22,204 nt of DNA from positions 1 to 22,204 of the forward strand of contig JAGQLH010000010.1 in the NCBI GenBank assembly GCA_020429465.1, read 5' to 3'. This DNA comes from Candidatus Dojkabacteria bacterium. Lineage in GTDB: Bacteria; Patescibacteriota; Dojkabacteria; B142; WJKM01. Under the pieces are notes generated by a model that was given only the letters and a program-made list of their open reading frames with translations, had not been told where the DNA came from and ran no database searches. Below are positions 15,456-22,204 of this stretch, in pieces (the first letter of the stretch is position 1; each line of letters starts with the position of its first letter). The translations under genes were made by a program, and so were the position numbers.

Positions 15456-16124
15456 ATGTCAAGAATAAGAAAGATCACAATCCCATTTTCAGTATCTATA
15501 CTAATTATATTATTGGTAGTTGCGAGTGGGTATGGATTTTTTACATTATCAAACAGCATTGTTCTTGATGATTTTGATGAAGAGCAAGAAACAGTTAGTG
15601 AATACGAAATTTTGCCATTAAATTTAGAGTGTACATCGTTTGAAAACGGCGAAATTGAAAATAATTTTGGGTATTTATCGTTTTCATATCCTAGCCTTCT
15701 CTCGTTGGATAGTGGAGAGGATTTATCCTTCTGTAATGTTGAATTACGGCATGGTCGTTCATTTCTTACGATTTCATATAACGTACCAACAGATGAATCA
15801 TTTGGTTTTGCATCTGATATCGTAACTTTAAATACATCTTCGATTGTTAGAGAGCGTTTTGATCCAAATCACTCGTTTCACGATATTGAATATAATACAT
15901 ACAATCTTCAATATGGAACTTACGAAGTTGGTGATACTTCATGCGCAGACACTATTGATCCAACTTCATCGTTTATTCCGCTATGTGGCGTATCCCCTCA
16001 GATGGATTCTATAAACGTATCAATTACCGCCATACTTCCTGACAGTACTTCACAAGCTGAAGGTGAATACATACTCTCATTGTTTGACGAAGTGGTTGCG
16101 TCCCTCAGCTGGGGAAAACGTTAG
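15456..16124 (+). CDS. Membrane-anchored protein of unknown function, paralogue of 14293-15447
   Basis: A 222-residue protein with an N-terminal hydrophobic anchor (about 8-31) and one copy of the domain found in the preceding gene. A Cys near the start (LECTSFENG), FGYLSFSYPS, a FCNVELRHGRSFLTISYNVP stretch and a closing helix ending ILSLFDEVVASL all align with it. Tandem duplication is the simplest explanation. It is the last gene of the operon. Its TAG shares four bases (TTAG) with the stop of the convergent hydrolase gene. Confidence 0.65.
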   Translation: MSRIRKITIPFSVSILIILLVVASGYGFFTLSNSIVLDDFDEEQETVSEYEILPLNLECTSFENGEIENNFGYLSFSYPSLLSLDSGEDLSFCNVELRHGRSFLTISYNVPTDESFGFASDIVTLNTSSIVRERFDPNHSFHDIEYNTYNLQYGTYEVGDTSCADTIDPTSSFIPLCGVSPQMDSINVSITAILPDSTSQAEGEYILSLFDEVVASLSWGKR

Positions 16125-17038
16125 TTCTTTAGAAGCCAAGAAACTAGTGCATTACCAAGTTCTTTCGATTTCCCACTAAACCCATGATCAGCATCATTTA
16201 CAATTTCGTATGAGAAGTTCTTTGCATTATTTGAGAATTTTTTCATAACTGCAATTGCATCCTCGGGTGATTTGTAGACCCACTCCTCTAAAGATCCGTA
16301 TAACACAAGTGTTGGCTTAGTTATTTTTTTAAAATCATTGAATAACGGTTGGGTTTTACTCAAATTTAGATTTTCAAAATATTCGGTAAATGGAAAAGTG
16401 TTGTAGTGACCGTCTGGGTCCGTTATATCGTAGAATCCTTGATAGGTATAAATCCCATCGTACATATACTTAGGAACAAGTTTTTCACCATTTCCAGATT
16501 CAATTTGTGTTTTTGCTTTCTTACGAGCAGATTCAAAGCCCTTTTTTCCTAATATTGAATAGTAAATTCCAACATCATCTCCACTTCCTACAAGGATATA
16601 TCCCAAAACTGGACTATTCGATACGAGTGTATTATAAGTACAGATTTTATTTGCGCCGGAAGAATGCCCTGCGAGATAGATTTCCTCGTATCCAATTGAT
16701 TGCGCATAAGCGATAGCGCCTTCAATATCATGTAGAGAATCATTGATTTTTTCATATGCTGTGCCCATCATGATTCGTTCTTCATCAAAAGAACCCTTGT
16801 GTCGATACAGACTTTTCGCTATATGTGCACCACGATTATTAAAAGCTAAAAATGCTATATCGTTATTTTCAAATACATGTGCTAATGTATTCATTCGTTC
16901 TACTGAGTAGAAAATCGAAGTGCTTCCGCATCCATGAAGCCAGATAATGATCTTCTTGGTATTTTTAGGGGGTTCATAGAGTAAACCAGGTAGAGTGAGA
17001 TCATCTGTCGTGGTAAACTCGATAAGTGAAGTTTTCAT
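16121..17038 (-). CDS. Alpha/beta-hydrolase (DUF1749-like)
   Basis: A 305-residue alpha/beta-hydrolase. The oxyanion region is IIIWLHGCGST (30-40), the nucleophile elbow is GHSSG (124-128, Ser126), and the late NDADHGF supplies His285. The acid is probably near YGSLEEW (248-253). It has no signal peptide, so it is probably a cytoplasmic esterase, lipase or related enzyme. The length and the early FNNRG motif recall the DUF1749 branch, but I am not certain. The substrate is unknown. Its start is only 12 bases from the start of the divergent SLH-carboxypeptidase gene. Confidence 0.85.
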   Translation of the reverse strand: MKTSLIEFTTTDDLTLPGLLYEPPKNTKKIIIWLHGCGSTSIFYSVERMNTLAHVFENNDIAFLAFNNRGAHIAKSLYRHKGSFDEERIMMGTAYEKINDSLHDIEGAIAYAQSIGYEEIYLAGHSSGANKICTYNTLVSNSPVLGYILVGSGDDVGIYYSILGKKGFESARKKAKTQIESGNGEKLVPKYMYDGIYTYQGFYDITDPDGHYNTFPFTEYFENLNLSKTQPLFNDFKKITKPTLVLYGSLEEWVYKSPEDAIAVMKKFSNNAKNFSYEIVNDADHGFSGKSKELGNALVSWLLKN

Positions 17039-17050
17039 TTTAATGTATGC

Positions 17051-18511
17051 ATGATAAGTAATTTCTTAAAATCACAAGTTACTCATATTCTACTATACTT
17101 TTTGTTTCTGACATTCGTTCTTAGCGTGTTTGGGTATTCAGTGCTTACAGAAATTAACGGTCAAGTAGCATGTCAGCAAATCTTCCCAGACATCAGTTCA
17201 AATAACCCCTTCTGTGAATACATAGGGTATCTTACACATCAAGAAGTAGTGAGTAAAAATATATGTTTCAATCCCGATAGGCCACTTACCCGTGGAGAAC
17301 TTTCAAAGTTAGTAGTTGAGAGTTCTGATCTCAGTATAAAAACTGAAGGAAATAATTTCTCAGATGTTTCAAGTGACCATACATTTTATCGGTATATAAA
17401 TACTCTCCATAAAGATGGAATAGTGAATGGATATAGTGATGGAACATTCCGTCCCGATGAATCTGTGAGTCGGGCTGCATTTCTTAAATTTGTACATAAT
17501 TCTGTAAGATTTCGTCGAGAGTATCTTTTTCCTGAAACGACACAGAAACAAGTATTTGCAGATGTTTCAACTGACAATGTATTCTACGAATTTGTGCAGA
17601 ATGTGAGTGTTGCGACCATTAGTAATGAAAATGGAGATAGTGTTGCTATCATTAGTGGATACTCAGATGGTAATTTCCACCCCAATGCAAAAATTACTCG
17701 AGCGGAAGCAGCAAAAATTCTTACTAATACTATGAAGTATACCCAAATTGAAACACATAATTGCGAGGAATATTACTGTGAAGATCTATATGAAGGAAAG
17801 ATATCTATACCTGAAGCGGTTATAAATGAGGTCAGTATAATTGGTGAGACTACTGAAGGGAGACAGATTGTCCGACATGATTTTGGAAGTGGATGTAATA
17901 CAGTTTTACTTATAGGGGCGATACATGGAGACGAGGGGAATACAGCAAATCTAATGCATGAATTTATTGTTGAGTTAACGAATGAGGTAAGTATGATTCC
18001 TGCTGGCACAAGGGTGATTGTAGTACCGGAACTTAATAAAGATGGGATAGTTGCCACTACGCGAAACAATAGTAGAGGGGTAGACCTCAATAGGAATTTT
18101 AATACAACTGATTGGCAAGCAGATACGTATATTGGTAATTTGTATGTTCCGGGAGGGGGAGGTGAATACCCAGCTTCAGAAGTTGAAACTCGATTGTTGA
18201 CATCGCTCACAACGGATATAACTCCTGATGTTGTCCTTTCATATCATTCAAATGCAGCATTTGTCGTACCTAATAAAATCTCTGAAGCTGTTGACTATGC
18301 AGAGAGGTATGCTGAATTTTCAGGGTACTTATATACAGGAGGCGAAGAAAATAACGGATTTTTATATGAAATAACAGGTACGTATGAAAATTGGATAGCG
18401 GAACAGCTGAATATTCCTGCTATTGTGGTAGAATTGGAGTCGAAAAATGATTCAGAGTTCGATCGTAATAAAGAAGCTCTGTGGGATATTATTCAAAGGG
18501 ATTACTACTAA
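17051..18511 (+). CDS. SLH-anchored M14-family zinc carboxypeptidase
   Basis: A 486-residue secreted enzyme. A signal peptide covers about residues 1-38. Three S-layer-homology domains follow (about 44-95, 103-155 and 169-230), with typical FSDVSSDHTFYRYI and GYSDGTFRPD motifs. The C-terminal part (about 252-486) is an M14 carboxypeptidase of the MpaA/succinylglutamate-desuccinylase-like type: HGDE (H292, E295) and YHS (H399) as zinc ligands, SRGVDLNRNF with R342 and R348 for substrate carboxylate binding, and VVELES with E461 as general base. By analogy with MpaA it may cleave peptidoglycan peptides, but other peptide substrates are possible. It would be held to the wall by the SLH domains. 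The last stop base is the first base of the next ATG. Confidence 0.9.
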   Translation: MISNFLKSQVTHILLYFLFLTFVLSVFGYSVLTEINGQVACQQIFPDISSNNPFCEYIGYLTHQEVVSKNICFNPDRPLTRGELSKLVVESSDLSIKTEGNNFSDVSSDHTFYRYINTLHKDGIVNGYSDGTFRPDESVSRAAFLKFVHNSVRFRREYLFPETTQKQVFADVSTDNVFYEFVQNVSVATISNENGDSVAIISGYSDGNFHPNAKITRAEAAKILTNTMKYTQIETHNCEEYYCEDLYEGKISIPEAVINEVSIIGETTEGRQIVRHDFGSGCNTVLLIGAIHGDEGNTANLMHEFIVELTNEVSMIPAGTRVIVVPELNKDGIVATTRNNSRGVDLNRNFNTTDWQADTYIGNLYVPGGGGEYPASEVETRLLTSLTTDITPDVVLSYHSNAAFVVPNKISEAVDYAERYAEFSGYLYTGGEENNGFLYEITGTYENWIAEQLNIPAIVVELESKNDSEFDRNKEALWDIIQRDYY

Positions 18512-19467
18512 TGAAAAATTTTTGGCTGAGTCTACAAAGGCCTTTTACTGTTCTGGCTCCGATGGAAGATGTTACCGATACCGTATTTAGACGTATCGTA
18601 AAATCCTGTGGGGCACCAGATGTCTTTTTTACTGAGTTTATGAGTACAGACGGGTATATGTCACCCGGAAAAGACCGTGTTGCAAGAAGGATCGAATATA
18701 CAGAAGAGGAGAGACCATTGGTAGCGCAAATTTGGGGTAATAAACCTGAAAAGTATTACCAAACAGCGCAAGAGCTTGTTAAGCTCGGATTTGATGGTAT
18801 AGATATTAATATGGGATGTCCAGTTCATAAAATTGTAAAGAAAGGATGTTGTTCTGCCTTGGCTGATAATCCAACTTTAGCTGGTGAAATCATCCAAGCA
18901 TGTAAAGAAGGGGCAAAGGATATCCCGGTGAGTGTAAAGACTCGTTTGGGATACAGAACTAAAAAAACAGAAGAATGGAGTAAATTTTTACTAGAGCAGG
19001 ATATTGCAGTACTTACCATGCATGGAAGAACTCAAAAAGAGATGTCAAAAGTTCCTGCCGATTGGAGTGAGATTAAAAAGGTCGTGGATATTAGAAATGA
19101 AATGGGAATAGAGACACTCATAATAGGAAATGGTGATGTCAAATCACTAGAAGAGGTTCATGAAAAACATACAACCACAGGAGTCGATGGAGTAATGATC
19201 GGAAGGGGAATTTTTACAGATCCGTATGTATTCAACCCTGATAAATCAATTATGAATCTTACTATAGAGGAACGATTAGATCTTTTACTTCGGCATACTC
19301 GCTTATTTAACGAGATTTGGGGGGATGTTAAGAATTTTGCTCTACTGAAAAAATTCTTCAAAATCTATGTGTCAGATTTTGAGGGTGCAGTAGAATTACG
19401 TGTTGAACTCATGAAATGTGATTCTTTAGCCCAAGTAGAGGAAGTTGTAGCAAATTATGCTCAATAA
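18511..19467 (+). CDS. dus: tRNA-dihydrouridine synthase
   Basis: A 318-residue FMN flavoenzyme that reduces uridines in the tRNA D-loop. Landmarks are LAPMEDVTDTVFRRI at the start of the TIM barrel, the catalytic NMGCP with Cys103, VSVKTRLGY, MHGRTQ, the IIGNGDV and GVMIGRGIF phosphate-binding strands, and a small helical C-terminal domain. The ATG at 18511 (MKNFW) is preferred over the in-frame GTG at 18481, because it begins at the normal family N terminus and couples to the upstream stop (TAATG). The DusB-like subtype is likely but not proven. It is a house-keeping gene embedded between two surface-protein genes. Confidence 0.93.
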   Translation: MKNFWLSLQRPFTVLAPMEDVTDTVFRRIVKSCGAPDVFFTEFMSTDGYMSPGKDRVARRIEYTEEERPLVAQIWGNKPEKYYQTAQELVKLGFDGIDINMGCPVHKIVKKGCCSALADNPTLAGEIIQACKEGAKDIPVSVKTRLGYRTKKTEEWSKFLLEQDIAVLTMHGRTQKEMSKVPADWSEIKKVVDIRNEMGIETLIIGNGDVKSLEEVHEKHTTTGVDGVMIGRGIFTDPYVFNPDKSIMNLTIEERLDLLLRHTRLFNEIWGDVKNFALLKKFFKIYVSDFEGAVELRVELMKCDSLAQVEEVVANYAQ

Positions 19468-19494
19468 TTACTTTAGTACAAAGGGATTTCCTAC

Positions 19495-20967
19495 TTAGTC
19501 TTGAATTCCAATAAGGATTGGCATCCTTTTTTCTGTTCCATAGTTTAATTCGGGGAAGTTTTTTGAGTATAGAACAGAAGAAGAACCACCATCTAAATTC
19601 ACAACAGTTATTTGCTTACCCTCAAATAGTTCGAGATGTAAAAGTATGTGTGCAATTTCATTCAATGACATTTCGTCTCTAACAGTTATAAACATTTTCT
19701 CTCTTCCATCAGTATCAGATATTCCCATAAGTGTTCTTTTGTGTTTTCCCCGTCCGTTTTTAGAGTTAAATATGTAATCTGATTGTATTTCATCATTTCG
19801 TAGTACTAATGGACCAGTTTGAAATTCAACTACTTTAGTACTATTTTCATAGGGAAGAAATCCTTCTCTATCCCAGATAGAAAGCCTGTTATTAGCTTTG
19901 TCGAATCTTACTACATGAGTAAGCTGTTGGGATTCTTCAGGACCTTTCATTGGGGTTAAGTGGATACCATAGTAATTCAGGAAACCAGCGTGATCCGCAT
20001 CAAGGTGTGTTCCTCCAAAGAAACCACCGTTTATTGTATAGAGATAATTTACGTTTTCTGATAGTTCCTGTACAGTTGGTGCATCATTTGGGATGTAGTT
20101 ATATTCCATTACATTATTTGTTGTTAGTATTGTCATTCCAAAGTCATCGTAATGGTAAACCTTCATACCGTTATCTTCAAATGTTTTTGTAGCTTTTATT
20201 CCCCCAATTGCTTCTCCAAGGCCAGGTATAGGTGAACCTGGTGCAAAACCACCATATACCATACTGTTTGTAACCATCTTAGCTAGGTCGCCTCTGCTTA
20301 GGTTATTGTCTGGATAAAATTCTGGAGAGCCTTCTATAGAGATAATCTGGTCGTAATCGGGTTCATCTCTCGTTGCTGTGTAAGCACGACTAACATATGG
20401 ATAGAATACATGGGTATCAGTAATGTCACTAAACGGGAGTTCTGCTTGGACGATGAAAAGATTATCGTTTTGATATTGTGCTGCATTTGTAAGGTATTTT
20501 TGAGCAGCTGAGCGAGTAACGGGTTCTTCGGGTCTGTAAAGTCCATCTGTATATCCTTGGATGATTTCTGCCTCTTTAAGAGCATGGATATATTGATAAA
20601 AAACATTGTCAGGAAGAATATCAGGAAATATTTTTTCTTCATTGGGTAATGCATCAAAGTCTTCTTGTGATGGAATATTGACAGTAGCATAGTCTAAGCC
20701 AAATGCCTTGACTATAAACTTTGCAAACTCTGCTCGTGTAACTGAATTCTCAGGACGGTAGGTAAGATCACTGTATCCTTTTACTACTCGGTTATAGTCG
20801 AGGAAGTTTACCCAATAGCACAATTCTGTATCTTCTTCGATATCAAGAAATGTCGATTTACATACAAATGAGCCAACAGGTGCACTTGCTAATACTGTGG
20901 GTACCTGAAGGAATGTAGTAAGAACTGCTGATACTACTATGATTTTCGTTATTGCGGGTAGCTTCAT
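19495..20967 (-). CDS. SLH-anchored phosphodiester glycosidase (NAGPA domain)
   Basis: A 490-residue secreted protein. A signal peptide (about 1-28, ending near VLASA) is followed by three S-layer-homology domains (about 36-95, 112-168 and 178-240), with GYSDLTYRPENSVTRAEF and GYTDGLYRPEEPVTR motifs. Residues 260-490 match the NAGPA/phosphodiester glycosidase family (PF09992): NGGFF (313-317), FQTGPLVL (382-389), KRTLMGI with R411, and NLDGGSSS (457-464). The family removes GlcNAc from phosphodiester-linked sugars, and bacterial members are thought to act on exopolysaccharide or wall polymers. Convergent with dus, 27 bases apart. It pairs conceptually with the SLH-carboxypeptidase. Confidence 0.9.
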   Translation of the reverse strand: MKLPAITKIIVVSAVLTTFLQVPTVLASAPVGSFVCKSTFLDIEEDTELCYWVNFLDYNRVVKGYSDLTYRPENSVTRAEFAKFIVKAFGLDYATVNIPSQEDFDALPNEEKIFPDILPDNVFYQYIHALKEAEIIQGYTDGLYRPEEPVTRSAAQKYLTNAAQYQNDNLFIVQAELPFSDITDTHVFYPYVSRAYTATRDEPDYDQIISIEGSPEFYPDNNLSRGDLAKMVTNSMVYGGFAPGSPIPGLGEAIGGIKATKTFEDNGMKVYHYDDFGMTILTTNNVMEYNYIPNDAPTVQELSENVNYLYTINGGFFGGTHLDADHAGFLNYYGIHLTPMKGPEESQQLTHVVRFDKANNRLSIWDREGFLPYENSTKVVEFQTGPLVLRNDEIQSDYIFNSKNGRGKHKRTLMGISDTDGREKMFITVRDEMSLNEIAHILLHLELFEGKQITVVNLDGGSSSVLYSKNFPELNYGTEKRMPILIGIQD

Positions 20968-20996
20968 TATGGATTTATAAAATCGAATAGATTTCC

Positions 20997-21025
20997 TTTA
21001 TAAATATAATACGTTTAAGGATCAA
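20997..21025 (-). promoter_or_regulatory. Promoter of the SLH-NAGPA gene
   Basis: On the minus strand TTGATC (21025-21020), a 17-base spacer and TATAAA (21002-20997) predict a start near 20990 and a leader of about 23 bases to the ATG at 20967. Confidence 0.5.
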
Positions 21026-21201
21026 AAATATTACACTGTGATTTAGATACTTCTTAGTATATAGCATAAGAATAGATTCTGTTAATAATGTATGGTTTAG
21101 TTTTAGAAAAAGATAAAAAATTAATAAAATTGTATCTGTTTTTTACCCAAAAATTTTTATTTTCTATGTTTCATGTATGTTTCACTTGTTTCTTGGTATA
21201 T

Positions 21202-21230
21202 TTGACAACCACAATATCTTGATGTAAATT
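21202..21230 (+). promoter_or_regulatory. Promoter upstream of nrdR
   Basis: A perfect TTGACA (21202-21207), a 17-base spacer and TAAATT (21225-21230; four of six) predict a start near 21237. The spacer is filled by the first NrdR-like box and the second box lies just downstream of the start, so both would block polymerase. The distance to the nrdR ATG is about 268 bases. Confidence 0.6.
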
Positions 21231-21256
21231 ATGTACATCACCACAATAAATTGTGG
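21209..21256. promoter_or_regulatory. Two NrdR-box-like operators 32 bp apart
   Basis: CCACAATATCTTGATG (21209-21224) and CCACAATAAATTGTGG (21241-21256) match the NrdR-box consensus ACACwATATaTwGTGT at about 11 and 13 of 16 positions. The second is a near-perfect inverted repeat with 7-base arms around AA. Start-to-start spacing is 32 bases with a 16-base linker, three helical turns, which is the known arrangement for tandem NrdR boxes. The next rightward gene is nrdR, so autoregulation is the simplest reading. Confidence 0.7.
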
Positions 21257-21284
21257 TTCGAAAAAACTTAATAGTGAGAAAGAT

Positions 21285-21301
21285 ATCGCTTGGTGAGCGA
21301 T
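21285..21301 (+). other. Hairpin in the nrdR leader
   Basis: ATCGCT (21285-21290), loop TGGTG and AGCGAT (21296-21301) form a perfect six-pair stem followed by TTT and AT-rich sequence. It could be a weak terminator or attenuator about 50-65 bases after the predicted transcription start. The T tract is short. Confidence 0.35.
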
Positions 21302-21431
21302 TTTATATAGTCTCCAAAATTTGCACTTTGAAAACTGTACTATGCTGCCACCTCTGTTCGATACGTCTTTCATAATTCTGCCCGTGTTTTTTTGAATCTA
21401 GTCATATTCTGTTTTCGTATGGTCTTTTTAT

Positions 21432-21453
21432 GCAAAAAAGTTCTATTTTTTGC
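21432..21453 (+). other. A6/T6 hairpin in the nrdR leader
   Basis: GCAAAAAA (21432-21439) and TTTTTTGC (21446-21453) form a perfect eight-pair stem with a six-base loop, 51 bases upstream of the nrdR ATG. Role unknown. The stem is mostly A-U and so not very stable. Confidence 0.3.
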
Positions 21454-21504
21454 GCCCATTCGTCAAGAATACTTATCTATATTATTGAAGTTAATCTATA
21501 CACG

Positions 21505-21954
21505 ATGTTTTGTCCGTATTGTCATGGTGAAGATACAAAAGTAGTTGATAAGCGAGATAATTCTGATTCTGGGGTGACACGAAGACGTCGGGAATGTATT
21601 GGATGTACTAAACGATTCACAACATACGAACGGATTGAGAGAGTAACGCTTAATGTAGAAAAAAGAAACGGGAAGGTGGTTGACTTTGATAGGAGTAAAT
21701 TGCGGAATGCAGTGGTAAAAGCAATGAAAAAACGTCCTATTACAGATCAACAGGTCGAAGAAATGCTGGATGATATTGAATTGAAGCTTTTAAACAGAAA
21801 AAAGACAGTTGTTACAAGTACTGATATTGGAAAGATGGTCCTTACTAGATTAAAAAAATTGGATAAAGTAGCTTACTTGAGGTTTGTAAGCGTATATAGA
21901 GATTTTGATACAGTTGAGAAATTTCAAAAGGAAATTAAAGCATTAGAAGAATAA
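21505..21954 (+). CDS. nrdR: Transcriptional repressor NrdR
   Basis: A 149-residue regulator of ribonucleotide reductase genes, a normal length for the family. The N-terminal zinc ribbon has C3, C6, C31 and C34, with the basic VTRRRRECIGC stretch; the ATP-cone domain (about 49-139) follows with VEKRNGKVVDFDRSKL. NrdR senses ATP/dATP through the cone and represses nrd promoters when dATP is high. The ATG at 21505 is chosen because MFCPYC is the universal family start; an in-frame ATG at 21430 would add 25 unrelated residues. No RNR gene is in the window. Tandem NrdR-like boxes upstream suggest self-repression. The partial Nudix gene follows after 2 bases. Confidence 0.96.
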   Translation: MFCPYCHGEDTKVVDKRDNSDSGVTRRRRECIGCTKRFTTYERIERVTLNVEKRNGKVVDFDRSKLRNAVVKAMKKRPITDQQVEEMLDDIELKLLNRKKTVVTSTDIGKMVLTRLKKLDKVAYLRFVSVYRDFDTVEKFQKEIKALEE

Positions 21955-21956
21955 TT

Positions 21957-22204
21957 ATGGCAAATCCAAACCCACATCAACTATACAATATTGGACAGAA
22001 AGCATTGATTACCTATAAGAATGAGGCACTTGCAGTCCTTGATGCAAAACATGGAGATTGGACATTGCCAGGGGGACGGATTGATCAAAATGAGGACCCT
22101 GACAGAGCACAAGAACGGGAGATTTTAGAAGAAACGGGGATTACTTTGAAAGATCACTCATTTGTGAAACGTCTACTTGGAAGAGAACAGTGGGATCAAT
22201 ATAA
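21957..22204 (+). CDS. Nudix hydrolase, partial (cut by window end)
   Basis: The first 82 codons of a Nudix pyrophosphohydrolase. The ATG lies 2 bases after the nrdR stop, so the two are co-transcribed. The Nudix box is complete: G40, five residues, E46, seven residues, then R54-E55-I56, E58-E59 and G61-I62. The preceding WTLPGGR is typical. A role in nucleotide-pool control alongside NrdR is an attractive inference from the operon, but the substrate cannot be told and the C-terminal half is missing. Confidence 0.88.
   Translation, partial: MANPNPHQLYNIGQKALITYKNEALAVLDAKHGDWTLPGGRIDQNEDPDRAQEREILEETGITLKDHSFVKRLLGREQWDQY

Larger units (their letters stand above)
20968..21504. other. Long intergenic regulatory region before nrdR
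   Basis: This 537-base gap, the only one over 300 bases, is very AT-rich and has no convincing gene. From left to right it holds the promoter of the SLH-NAGPA gene, about 140 bases of A/T-rich sequence with nothing recognised, three TGTTTC repeats (21167, 21178, 21187), a rightward promoter with two NrdR-box-like sites, and two hairpins in the nrdR leader. A 63-codon minus-strand frame (21182-21373) crosses the operators and is not accepted as a gene. Confidence 0.6.

Noticed and set aside
17773..18210. 145-codon minus-strand frame opposite the SLH-carboxypeptidase
   Set aside because: It lies opposite the conserved M14 catalytic domain, and its translation is low-complexity and matches nothing known.
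21182..21373. 63-codon minus-strand open frame in the nrdR upstream region
   Set aside because: It runs through the promoter and both NrdR-like boxes, has no recognisable domain and no good promoter; the reading frame looks accidental in AT-rich sequence.
21300..21420. Known structured RNA or riboswitch in the nrdR leader
   Set aside because: I compared it by eye with RNase P RNA, tmRNA and cobalamin riboswitch signature segments and found no match; only simple hairpins are supported.

Overview
The window is AT-rich bacterial chromosome, densely packed with protein genes on both strands. It contains no rRNA, tRNA, CRISPR array, insertion sequence or phage gene that I can recognise. The standard bacterial code fits: TGA is used as a stop (for example after the glucan phosphorylase) and is not needed in frame anywhere. 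None of the start codons I inspected has a clear Shine-Dalgarno sequence, and several have a -10-like hexamer 7-11 bases upstream, which suggests leaderless mRNAs. Compact genes, many short single-pass or secreted unknowns, SLH-domain surface proteins and minimal versions of house-keeping enzymes suggest a candidate-phyla-radiation (Patescibacteria-type) bacterium. This placement is inference; no marker gene here settles it.

Layout, left to right. 1-2551: a NUDT15-like Nudix hydrolase (minus) and an alpha-glucan phosphorylase (plus) diverge from a 64-base region with an inverted repeat. 2629-5308: ssb, an anchored protein with a MopE-like calcium motif and a cohesin-like domain, an AI-2E family membrane protein with a palindrome at its promoter, and a minimal O6-alkylguanine-DNA alkyltransferase. 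5305-8874 (minus): two tiny two-helix membrane proteins, metG followed by an EamA transporter in one operon, and a GerMN-domain protein. 9004-12757: a Clp/Hsp100 ATPase of the ClpC type, behind a near-perfect CIRCE (HrcA) operator but split by a one-base frameshift, then a family-4 glycosyltransferase 8 bases downstream.

12831-16124 is the least understood part: a membrane-anchored protein that looks like a metzincin protease with all catalytic residues lost, then a tight operon of a ribbon-helix-helix-like small protein, a two-helix membrane protein and two paralogous membrane-anchored proteins of unknown function. 16121-20967 holds an alpha/beta hydrolase, an S-layer-homology protein fused to an M14 carboxypeptidase, a tRNA-dihydrouridine synthase, and a second S-layer-homology protein fused to a phosphodiester-glycosidase (NAGPA) domain. 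The two SLH proteins look like cell-surface enzymes acting on wall polymers.

20968-21504 is the only long gene-free stretch. It contains a promoter reading left into the SLH-NAGPA gene and a strong promoter reading right, overlapped by two NrdR-box-like sites exactly 32 bases apart. Downstream, after an unusually long leader, lies nrdR itself, followed after 2 bases by a second Nudix gene that runs off the window. The most notable signals are the CIRCE operator on a broken clpC, the tandem NrdR boxes upstream of nrdR, the dead metzincin, and the SLH-enzyme pair.
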